64,000 nucleotides of DNA from contig CAIXXM010000089.1 of the NCBI GenBank assembly GCA_903923395.1, positions 62,001-126,000 on the forward strand, read 5' to 3'. Source of the stretch: an uncultured Acidobacteriia bacterium. GTDB lineage: Bacteria; Acidobacteriota; Terriglobia; Bryobacterales; Bryobacteraceae. Within the stretch, counting starts at the first letter, position 1. Every line of letters begins with the position of its first letter. Positions 18,435 through 25,178 of this stretch are shown piece by piece. The position numbers were made by a program, and so were the translations under genes. The notes beneath the pieces were generated by a model that saw only the letters and a program-made list of their open reading frames with translations, was not told the origin of the DNA and ran no database searches.

Positions 18435-18560
18435 ATGAAAAAGTTCGCCGCCATTGCAATCGCCCTCGGCCTGATGACCAGCGCCGTTTCTTTCGCCAAG
18501 CAGGACGAAAAGAAGACCACCAAGAAGAAGGGCAAGAAGAAGACCGACGCCAAGATGTAG
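18435..18560 (+). CDS. Small secreted lysine-rich protein, copy 2 (41 aa)
   Basis: Paralogue of the gene at 14980, also missing from the ORF track because of its size. ATG at 18435 is preceded by AAGGAG (9 bases upstream). The signal peptide MKKFAAIAIALGLMTSAVSFA is identical in amino acids to copy 1, and the mature part (KQDEKKTTKKKGKKK) ends in the same TDAKM. It is followed by a perfect 11-bp hairpin. The two copies differ mostly at synonymous positions, so the protein has been kept under selection since duplication. Function is unknown. The tail resembles short histone-H1-like or antimicrobial-like basic peptides only in composition. Confidence 0.8.
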   Translation: MKKFAAIAIALGLMTSAVSFAKQDEKKTTKKKGKKKTDAKM

Positions 18561-18576
18561 TTTTCGGGCCATGTGT

Positions 18577-18601
18577 GCGCCCCGGAACTCTTCCGGGGCG
18601 C
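18577..18601 (+). terminator. Perfect 11-bp hairpin after small protein copy 2
   Basis: GCGCCCCGGAA pairs exactly with TTCCGGGGCGC around a CTC loop, 16 bases after the stop. As with copy 1 there is no T-run. The sequence is unrelated to the hairpin after copy 1, so a 3' structure has been kept while its sequence has not. Confidence 0.65.
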
Positions 18602-18653
18602 CCGGCCCAACCCCGCTCCACCCCCTCCCTGCACCACAATCCTCCCCCAAAAC

Positions 18654-18707
18654 TTGACGTATCCCCCCTTCCGGCCTTAATCTCTAGTTGTCACTAGGGA
18701 ATACCCT
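18654..18707 (+). promoter_or_regulatory. Putative promoter and operator of the Rrf2-cysK operon
   Basis: TTGACG (18654) and TAATCT (18678) form a plausible but weak -35/-10 pair with an 18-bp spacer. Directly after the -10 lie two overlapping inverted repeats: CTAGT-TGTC-ACTAG (18684-18697) and AGGG-AATA-CCCT (18696-18707). Their position over the expected transcription start suits autorepression by the Rrf2 protein encoded 31 bases downstream. This is inference from position and symmetry only. Confidence 0.4.
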
Positions 18708-18737
18708 GTTGCGCTTTCGGCACCAACATTTGTCCAA

Positions 18738-19193
18738 ATGAACATCTCTGTCAAAGGCGAATACGCGCTTCTGGCCATCTTCGACCTCTCTGAGCAATCC
18801 ATTGCCTGTCAGACCTCGGTACCTCCTTTAGAGGTGGAACCCGTCAAAATTGGTGACATCGCCAAACGGCAAAAGATCCCGCAAAAATTCCTCGAACTCA
18901 TCCTCGCCGGCCTCAAACAGGGCGGCTTTGTCAGCTCACGCCGGGGCGCTGAGGGCGGATACCTGCTGAATCGACGGCCGGATTCACTCACCGTCGGGGA
19001 AGTCCTGCACTTCGTGGAGGGCCGCCGCGAAGAAAAGAGCAAAGAGCGCCAGGAAGGCTGTTCCCCCTTCTCTGACGTGTGGCAACGGGTTGACGACTCT
19101 GTTGACTCGGTACTGGCTGCGACCACCTTCGCACAAATTGTCCGCGACTGGCGGGAGAAGAACACCCGCTTTGTCCCCAACTGGGAGATCTAA
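18738..19193 (+). CDS. Rrf2-family transcriptional regulator (CymR/CysK-partner type)
   Basis: 151-residue winged-helix regulator. The N-terminus MNISVKGEYALLAIFDLS and the wing segment RRGAEGGYLLNRRPDSLTVGEVL are characteristic of Rrf2. Only isolated cysteines are present, so it lacks the three-cysteine cluster of the Fe-S regulators IscR and NsrR. It abuts the cysK start with no gap, which suggests a cysteine-metabolism role. In Bacillus subtilis the Rrf2 protein CymR is controlled by complex formation with CysK, and the gene pairing here fits the same idea. Confidence 0.9.
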   Translation: MNISVKGEYALLAIFDLSEQSIACQTSVPPLEVEPVKIGDIAKRQKIPQKFLELILAGLKQGGFVSSRRGAEGGYLLNRRPDSLTVGEVLHFVEGRREEKSKERQEGCSPFSDVWQRVDDSVDSVLAATTFAQIVRDWREKNTRFVPNWEI

Positions 19194-20150
19194 ATGTACT
19201 ACCTTGACAACTCTTTGAGCATCGGGCGCACCCCGCTCGTGAAATTGAATCGCGTGCATGACGGTGCCCCCGTCACGCTGCTGGCCAAGATTGAGGGCCG
19301 CAACCCCGCCTATTCCGTGAAGTGCCGCATTGGCGCCTCCATGATTTGGGACGCCGAAGAACGGGGCATCCTGAAACCCGGCAAGGAAATTGTCGAACCG
19401 ACCAGCGGCAACACGGGAATCGCCCTGGCCTTCGTCGCTGCCGCCAGAGGCTATCCCTGCACGCTCACCATGCCGGAGACCATGTCGATTGAACGCCGCA
19501 AAGTCCTCAAAATTTTCGGCGCGAACCTCGTCCTGACGGACGGTTCAAAGGGCATGGGCGGCGCTATCGGCAAGGCGCAGGAACTTCTCGCCAGTGACCC
19601 GGACCGCTACGTCCTCCTGCAGCAGTTCGAAAACCCCGCCAACCCCGCGATCCATGAAAAGACCACCGGTCCGGAAATCTGGGAAGACACCGCCGGGGCG
19701 ATTGACGTCCTGGTCGCCGGTGTCGGCACAGGCGGCACCATCACCGGTATCTCGCGTTACATCAAGAATCAAATGGGCAAGGCGATCACTTCCGTGGCCG
19801 TGGAACCCACCGCCAGCCCGGTCATCACACAGACCCTCTCCGGGGAATCCGTCAAACCGGGACCGCACAAAATCCAGGGCATCGGTGCCGGCTTCATCCC
19901 CCGCAACCTGGGCCTCGACATGGTGGATCTGGTGGAGCAGGTCAGCAACGACGAAGCCATTGAAATGGCCCGCCGCCTTGCGAGAGAAGAAGGCATCCTC
20001 TGCGGCATCTCCTGCGGTGCGGCCGCGGCCGCGGCCGTGCGTCTCGCCAAGCGGGAGGAGTACAAAGGCAAGACCATAGTAGTGGTGCTGCCAGATGCAG
20101 GGGAGCGCTACTTGTCGAGCATTCTATTCGAAGGCATGTTCGACAACTAG
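19194..20150 (+). CDS. cysK: Cysteine synthase A (O-acetylserine sulfhydrylase)
   Basis: PLP enzyme converting O-acetylserine and sulfide to cysteine. It has the CysK hallmarks: [16 protein letters not shown] with the PLP lysine, [12 protein letters not shown], the phosphate-binding loop [11 protein letters not shown], and the C-terminal [13 protein letters not shown]. Length (318) is normal. The ATG follows the Rrf2 stop directly, so the pair is translationally coupled and presumably co-regulated. Confidence 0.95.
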   Translation: MYYLDNSLSIGRTPLVKLNRVHDGAPVTLLAKIEGRNPAYSVKCRIGASMIWDAEERGILKPGKEIVEPTSGNTGIALAFVAAARGYPCTLTMPETMSIERRKVLKIFGANLVLTDGSKGMGGAIGKAQELLASDPDRYVLLQQFENPANPAIHEKTTGPEIWEDTAGAIDVLVAGVGTGGTITGISRYIKNQMGKAITSVAVEPTASPVITQTLSGESVKPGPHKIQGIGAGFIPRNLGLDMVDLVEQVSNDEAIEMARRLAREEGILCGISCGAAAAAAVRLAKREEYKGKTIVVVLPDAGERYLSSILFEGMFDN

Positions 20151-20155
20151 CCATA

Positions 20156-20264
20156 TTTTTGCGCCTGTTTCGGTAACATCGCGCAAAAAAGCACCGTCCT
20201 CTAACTAAATCCCCGTTACGACAAGCGGGCGCGCACACCCCTATCACCCTTAGCCGCGCCCGCT
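20156..20264 (+). terminator. Two hairpins downstream of cysK
   Basis: First hairpin: TTTTTGCGC (20156-20164) pairs with GCGCAAAAA (20181-20189), a bidirectional terminator-like shape. Second hairpin: AGCGGGCGCG (20224-20233) pairs perfectly with CGCGCCCGCT (20255-20264) across a 21-base loop. Either could end the Rrf2-cysK transcript before the gene at 20302. Confidence 0.5.
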
Positions 20265-20301
20265 ACCCCTTTCTACGTTTTTGCATTAGAATTCACTTCA
20301 T

Positions 20302-21192
20302 ATGCGGCTGTCTCTGGTCCTCGCAATTTGCGCGTTTTCCGCAGCCGGACAGGAAAAGTCACTCCTTCGCTTTACCGGTGAACCGTTGCGTGTCCCCTAT
20401 GCCTGCACGGCGGAAGACATTCAGGCAGCCGGACTCTCCTGCACCAGGGAAGAACCCTGCGCGGTCTATCTGGAACTAACTGCCGCCATCCCCAATGGAC
20501 GAAAGATTACTGTTGCGGGCAACTTACACACCGAATCCGCAACTTTGTTTTCAGTTCTGCTGCAAAGTGATGACGGCGGCGAAACATGGAAGGAACCGGC
20601 GAAGCGAATTCGTGCCGCGAGTCTGGACCAGTTGGAGTTCTATGATTTCCAAAATGGCTGGGCCGCTGGAGAAATCCTTTACCCGCTCCCCCGCGATCCG
20701 TTCTTTTTCATTACCTCCGATGGCGGCCAATCCTGGCAACAAGCCGCCGTCGGCGAAGAGGGCAGCGCAGGCTCCATCCAGCGCTTCTGGTTCGATTCTC
20801 CAACCCACGGCGAACTGATTGTCGATCACGGCAAGGGCAGCGAAAGTGACCGGTATTCTCTCTACGAATCAGAAAACAGCGGCGGCAGTTGGAACATCCG
20901 CGCGACCTCCGGCAAATTGCCCTTAATCCGCAGGGCACCGGTTGGAGCCGAACATCCTGACTGGCGCATCCAAAGTGCGAAAGACGGCTCGGCCTTCCAC
21001 GTGGAAAAGCGTCTGGGCGACAACTGGACCACCGCCGCAGCCTTCCTGGTGCATGTCTCCGATTGCAAGCCCCCTGAGGTCGAACTCAAGGAACCCACCC
21101 CCGACACGGAGAAAGAACAGAAGGACTTCGTGGAGGAAATGATCCTCAAAGGCACCGACGCAGCCAAGCCTGTTAAAAAGAAGAAACCGTGA
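20302..21192 (+). CDS. Secreted protein with BNR/sialidase-like repeats, function unknown
   Basis: 296 residues with an N-terminal signal peptide (LSLVLAICAFSAAGQ). Two Asp-box-like motifs, SDDGGETWKEP and TSDGGQSWQQ, and a third degenerate one (ENSGGSWNIRA) indicate a short beta-propeller of the BNR/YCF48 type. The C-terminal tail is Lys-rich. The stop overlaps the GTG start of the hydantoinase B gene by 4 bases, so the two are cotranscribed, although no functional link is obvious. I cannot assign an activity. Confidence 0.75.
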   Translation: MRLSLVLAICAFSAAGQEKSLLRFTGEPLRVPYACTAEDIQAAGLSCTREEPCAVYLELTAAIPNGRKITVAGNLHTESATLFSVLLQSDDGGETWKEPAKRIRAASLDQLEFYDFQNGWAAGEILYPLPRDPFFFITSDGGQSWQQAAVGEEGSAGSIQRFWFDSPTHGELIVDHGKGSESDRYSLYESENSGGSWNIRATSGKLPLIRRAPVGAEHPDWRIQSAKDGSAFHVEKRLGDNWTTAAAFLVHVSDCKPPEVELKEPTPDTEKEQKDFVEEMILKGTDAAKPVKKKKP

Positions 21193-22769
21193 CCCGCAGC
21201 CAGACGCGCGCCGTCGATCTTGAAATCTTCCGCAATCTCTTCGTTTCCATCGCCGATGAGATGGGAACTGTTCTCCGCAAAACCGCCTTCAGCGCCAACA
21301 TCAAGGAGCGGCGGGATTACTCCTGCGCCGTCTACGATGCCCAGGGCCTGACGGTCGCCATGGGAGATCACATGCCCGTCCATTTGGGTGCCATGCCGCT
21401 TTCCGTGGCCAGTGCCCTCGCCCGCTTCGATCTGGAGCCGGGCGACGTTGCCATCGTCAATGACCCCTTCGCCGGCGGCACACACCTGCCGGACATCACC
21501 TCCATTTCCGGCGTCTTCCTCGGTGGCAAAGGCTTGGGCGGCCGGAAGAAGCCCGATTTCTACGTCGCCAGCCGCGCGCATCATGCGGATGTCGGTGGTA
21601 TGAGTGCCGGGTCCATGCCGCTCGCCCGCGAAATCTATCAGGAAGGTCTCCGCATCCCCCCGGTCCTGCTGTTCCGCAAAGGCAAAGTGGTGGAGGATGT
21701 GATGCGGATGATCCTGGCGAACGTCCGCACGCCGGAAGAGCGGGAAGGCGACCTCATGGCCCAGATCATGGCGGGCCGCCGCGGCGAAGACCGCTTGCGG
21801 GAGATTGCCGCGCGCTACGGCCTCGCCCGCGTCAAAAGCAGTACGGCCGCGCTGATGGATTACACAGAGCGCGTAACACGTGCCATGCTTTCGAAAATCC
21901 CCGCCGGGACGTACTCCTTCGAAGACTGCCTGGACGGCGACGGCATCACGCCGGACCCCGTCTGGATCCGCGTAGCTCTGCAGATCGCACCGGGCCAGGC
22001 CACAGTGGACTTCACCGGTTCCAGCCCTCAGGTGGGCGGCTCCGTGAATGCCAACTACGCCGTCGCGGTCTCCGCCGCCATGTACTGTTTCCGTTGCCTG
22101 ATCGACGCGGACGTTCCCTACAACAGCGGCCTGTTGCGCCCCATTCAAGTCATTGCCCCGGACCGCAGCATCGTCAACGCAGGTTTGCCCGCCGCCATGG
22201 CCGCAGGCAATGTGGAAACTTCGCAGCGCATCACCGACACTATTCTCGGAGCCCTCGCCAAAGCCCTGCCGGACCGCATTCCCGCCGCCAGTTCCGGCAC
22301 CATGAATAACCTCAGCTTCGGCGGCTGGGACCAACTGCGCCGCAAGCCTTTCGCCTATTACGAGACCATCGCTGGCGGCATGGGTGCTTCCCCGCTCCAC
22401 CCGGGCCGCGCCGCGACGCACACCCACATGACCAACAGTTGGAACACACCTGTCGAGGCCTTCGAGCATGAGTACCCGGTCCGCGTGAAGTCCTACACCG
22501 TCCGCAGAGGCTCCGGCGGCGAAGGCCTCCACCGGGGCGGAGACGGCGTGATCCGTGAATTGCAGTTCCTGGAGCCAGCCGAAGTCACCCTCCTTGCCGA
22601 CCGCAGAGTCCGGGGCCCTTGGGGACTCAGCGGAGGCGAAGCCGGCAAGCCCGGCACCAACCAACGCAACGGGGAGCCAATTCCAGCCAAGTCACGAACC
22701 GCCTTTGAGGCGAACGATATCCTCCGCATCGAATCCCCCGGCGGCGGCGGCTGGGGTGCGAAGCAGTAA
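21189..22769 (+). CDS. hyuB: Hydantoinase B / oxoprolinase-family protein
   Basis: 526 residues of the HyuB family (N-methylhydantoinase beta, related to the acetone carboxylase alpha subunit and 5-oxoprolinase C-terminal half). Family segments include the start VDLEIFRNLFVSIADEMG, GDHMPVHLGAMP, NDPFAGGTHLPDIT and the Gly-rich RRGSGGEGLHRGGDGV. GTG start at 21189 overlaps the upstream gene. The family normally acts with HyuA in ATP-dependent ring opening; no hyuA is adjacent here, so the partner must be elsewhere or absent. It converges on the LysR gene with 11 bases between stops. Confidence 0.92.
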   Translation: MTRSQTRAVDLEIFRNLFVSIADEMGTVLRKTAFSANIKERRDYSCAVYDAQGLTVAMGDHMPVHLGAMPLSVASALARFDLEPGDVAIVNDPFAGGTHLPDITSISGVFLGGKGLGGRKKPDFYVASRAHHADVGGMSAGSMPLAREIYQEGLRIPPVLLFRKGKVVEDVMRMILANVRTPEEREGDLMAQIMAGRRGEDRLREIAARYGLARVKSSTAALMDYTERVTRAMLSKIPAGTYSFEDCLDGDGITPDPVWIRVALQIAPGQATVDFTGSSPQVGGSVNANYAVAVSAAMYCFRCLIDADVPYNSGLLRPIQVIAPDRSIVNAGLPAAMAAGNVETSQRITDTILGALAKALPDRIPAASSGTMNNLSFGGWDQLRRKPFAYYETIAGGMGASPLHPGRAATHTHMTNSWNTPVEAFEHEYPVRVKSYTVRRGSGGEGLHRGGDGVIRELQFLEPAEVTLLADRRVRGPWGLSGGEAGKPGTNQRNGEPIPAKSRTAFEANDILRIESPGGGGWGAKQ

Positions 22770-22780
22770 CTACCGGCCAA

Positions 22781-23713
22781 TTACCCGCCCGAATCCTGCG
22801 GCTCCAGCTTTTTGCCGGTCTCCTTCGTGGCATGATCAATCAACGTCTTCACCAGCAGATTGGGAAATGTACGGCTGGGCGTGATGGCATAGAAACGTTC
22901 TTTCACACCAGGCACGCGGCACCTCTCCACCAATACGCCCGACCGCAGTTCATCCTGCACCACCACCTTTGGCACCAGAGCGACCGCGCGAAGACGCAAT
23001 GCCAGCACGCGCAGCATCGCCATGTCATCCACTTCCGCCGCAATCACCGGCCGGATTCCTGCCTGATCCAATATCAAATCGAACGAGGCACGAATTTCGC
23101 TCTCCAGACTTGGCAGCAGCAGCGGCGTCTTTCGCAGATCTTCGGGAAAACGGAACTCCGCTTTGCTGGCCGAAGGACGGCTCACCAGACTGATCTCCTG
23201 CTCCGCCAACAGATGGCTGTGATGGCCCGTCTCCGCATCCCGCCGCATCGCCTGGTTCGAGAGAACCACATCCACCTCATGATTGCGGAGTTGCGCCATC
23301 AGATCCCGCACCGTGCCGGACCGCAGCACTAACTGCACATCCCGGCTGCTCCGCAATGGCTTCAAAAACTCCCACTGGAAATTGCGTGAAAGCGTTGCCA
23401 CCGTGCCCACGCGCAGCACCTGCCGCGCTCTTGGCGATTGGTGAAGCAGCGTGTCCACCAGTTCATCGCCCGCGCGGAAGATGGAATCCGCATACTGCAG
23501 CGCCAGTTGCCCCGCCTCCGTCAACTGCAGCTTCCGATTCTTCCGCACAAACAGCGGATGCCCCAGACTCTCCTCCAAATGCCGCAACTGAATACTCAAG
23601 GCCGATTGCGCGATATTCAACCGCGCCGCGGCCTTGGTCAAGCCACCCTCATGCGCAATGGCACGGAAGTAACGCAGGTGATGGTAGTTGAGAACGGAAC
23701 CGGAGGAAAGCAT
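22781..23713 (-). CDS. LysR-family transcriptional regulator, divergent from dabBA
   Basis: 310 residues. The N-terminal helix-turn-helix is clear: NYHHLRYFRAIAHEGGLTKAAARLNIAQSALSIQLRHLEE. The effector domain begins near RQVLRVGTVATLS, and the closest style is the NhaR subgroup. It is transcribed divergently from the inorganic-carbon transporter genes across a 73-base gap that holds a LysR-type T-N11-A palindrome. By analogy with other LysR regulators it probably autoregulates and controls dabBA, perhaps in response to a carbon metabolite. Confidence 0.92.
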   Translation of the reverse strand: MLSSGSVLNYHHLRYFRAIAHEGGLTKAAARLNIAQSALSIQLRHLEESLGHPLFVRKNRKLQLTEAGQLALQYADSIFRAGDELVDTLLHQSPRARQVLRVGTVATLSRNFQWEFLKPLRSSRDVQLVLRSGTVRDLMAQLRNHEVDVVLSNQAMRRDAETGHHSHLLAEQEISLVSRPSASKAEFRFPEDLRKTPLLLPSLESEIRASFDLILDQAGIRPVIAAEVDDMAMLRVLALRLRAVALVPKVVVQDELRSGVLVERCRVPGVKERFYAITPSRTFPNLLVKTLIDHATKETGKKLEPQDSGG

Positions 23714-23740
23714 CTTTTTAGTAGAACGTTAGCATATATA

Positions 23741-23759
23741 TCTTCTATTTGAAGAATAG
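23741..23759. promoter_or_regulatory. LysR-type binding box between lysR and dabB
   Basis: CTATT-TGAAG-AATAG (23745-23759) is a perfect 5-bp inverted repeat containing the T-N11-A signature. Overlapping it, TCTTC-TATTT-GAAGA (23741-23755) is a second perfect repeat. The site lies 28 bases from the lysR start and about 28 from dabB. Its AT content contrasts with the GC-rich surroundings. It is the best operator candidate in the window. Confidence 0.6.
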
Positions 23760-23786
23760 GTTCAACCCCGCTACTCTGGCTTGAGG

Positions 23787-25178
23787 ATGCAAAACACAGC
23801 ACAGCAACAAGCCCGCAGCGCCACGGCAGGAGCCATCTTTCCGCTGCTCTGCCTCGCCGGCGCCATCGCCGCAACACCGTTCGTGGACCGCCTCACCAGC
23901 GTCCTGCTGCTGCTCAGCACGCTGCTCTTCGCCGTCATCTGCCGCTACTCGCAGCACTACCTCGCCGGCGACCCCGGCCAGGCCCGCTTCTACTTCTGGC
24001 TCTGCTGCACAGGCAGCTGCGTCTTCGCCCTGATTCTTGCCCGGAATCTGCTCTTCTTCGCTTGCGCCTGGCTCGGCACGAGCCTCAGCCTGCACCAGTT
24101 GCTGCAGTTCTACCCCCACCGCCCCGGCGCTCTGCTCGCCGCACGCAAGAAGTTCTTGATCAGCCGCCTGGGCGATTCCGCCCTCGCCGGAGCACTCTTC
24201 CTCACCTACCGCACCTTCGGCACCTGGGATTTCTCCGCGCTGTTTGCCGCCGCCGATCGCCTGCGCGACTCGCACCAAATCCCCCTGGACGTCAGCGCCA
24301 CCGCCTGCCTTCTGGTCTTCGCGGCGATGCTCAAATCCGCACAATTTCCGTTTCACAGCTGGCTGCCGGACACCATGGAAACCCCCACGCCGGTCTCTGC
24401 ACTGATGCACGCCGGCATTATCAACGCCGGGGGAATTCTGGTGATCCGCCTGAGCCCCATCGTTACGCTCTCTCCCGCGGCGATGACGGCTCTTGCGGCA
24501 GTGGGCGCCTTCACAGCGCTCTTCGGCTCCGTGGTGGCTCTCACGCAGGCCAGCGTGAAACGGTGCCTCGCCTTCTCCACCGTGGCGCAAATGGGCTTCA
24601 TGATGCTCGAATGCGGACTCGGCGCCTTCCACCTCGCGCTGCTGCACCTGCTTGCGCACTCGCTGTATAAGGCTTATTCGTTCCTCTCCTCCGGGAGCGT
24701 GGTCTCCACCGAACCGCAACGCAACCAGACGGCCGCCGGAACGCTCGCCCTCATTGCCGGATTGCTGCCCGCGGGCCTCGCCTGGACCGCTGGCTTGCAC
24801 CAATTCGATCAGCCCGTCCTCAGCGGCATCTTCTTCCTCGCCCTCGCGCAAATGCTCTGGACTCTCAAACCCGGTCTCCAACTCCTCAGTGGACTCGCCG
24901 CCGGAGGTTTCCTCACCGCCGTCTACTTCGGCCTCGAAAAAGCAGCCGCCCAGGTAGTGCAACCCGCCACCGTACCCGCGAACACAGTTCTCTCCGCAGC
25001 GATCCTGCTGCTCTTCCTGCTGACCGCACTGTTCCAAAGCCAACTGCCCCGGCTCCGCCAAAGCAGCGCAGCGACCAGCTTCTATATCCACGCCCGCAAT
25101 GGGTTCTACTTCAACACTCTGGCCAACCGCCTAACCATGGCACTCTGGCCGGCGCAAAACACAGAGAGGACCTTCTAA
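23787..25178 (+). CDS. dabB: DabB: NuoL/MrpA-like proton-channel subunit of inorganic-carbon transporter
   Basis: Membrane protein of about 463 residues with some 13 helices. The proton-channel signature FPFHSWLPDTMETPTPVSALMH is that of NuoL, followed by HAGIINAGGILV. Unlike complex I it is not accompanied by other nuo genes but by dabA, which identifies it as DabB of the DAB CO2/bicarbonate accumulation complex. The ATG at 23787 is chosen; the ORF track's TTG two codons earlier is weaker. The stop overlaps the dabA ATG by one base. Role: couples the proton-motive force to CO2 hydration by DabA. Confidence 0.87.
   Translation: MQNTAQQQARSATAGAIFPLLCLAGAIAATPFVDRLTSVLLLLSTLLFAVICRYSQHYLAGDPGQARFYFWLCCTGSCVFALILARNLLFFACAWLGTSLSLHQLLQFYPHRPGALLAARKKFLISRLGDSALAGALFLTYRTFGTWDFSALFAAADRLRDSHQIPLDVSATACLLVFAAMLKSAQFPFHSWLPDTMETPTPVSALMHAGIINAGGILVIRLSPIVTLSPAAMTALAAVGAFTALFGSVVALTQASVKRCLAFSTVAQMGFMMLECGLGAFHLALLHLLAHSLYKAYSFLSSGSVVSTEPQRNQTAAGTLALIAGLLPAGLAWTAGLHQFDQPVLSGIFFLALAQMLWTLKPGLQLLSGLAAGGFLTAVYFGLEKAAAQVVQPATVPANTVLSAAILLLFLLTALFQSQLPRLRQSSAATSFYIHARNGFYFNTLANRLTMALWPAQNTERTF

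Noticed and set aside
20862-22664. 600-aa minus-strand ORF opposite hyuB
   Set aside because: Composition shadow with no recognisable domains; hyuB is clearly the real gene.
23745-25091. 448-aa and 26150..27487 445-aa minus-strand ORFs opposite dabB/dabA
   Set aside because: Shadows of the DAB genes; Gly/Glu-rich translations without family features.
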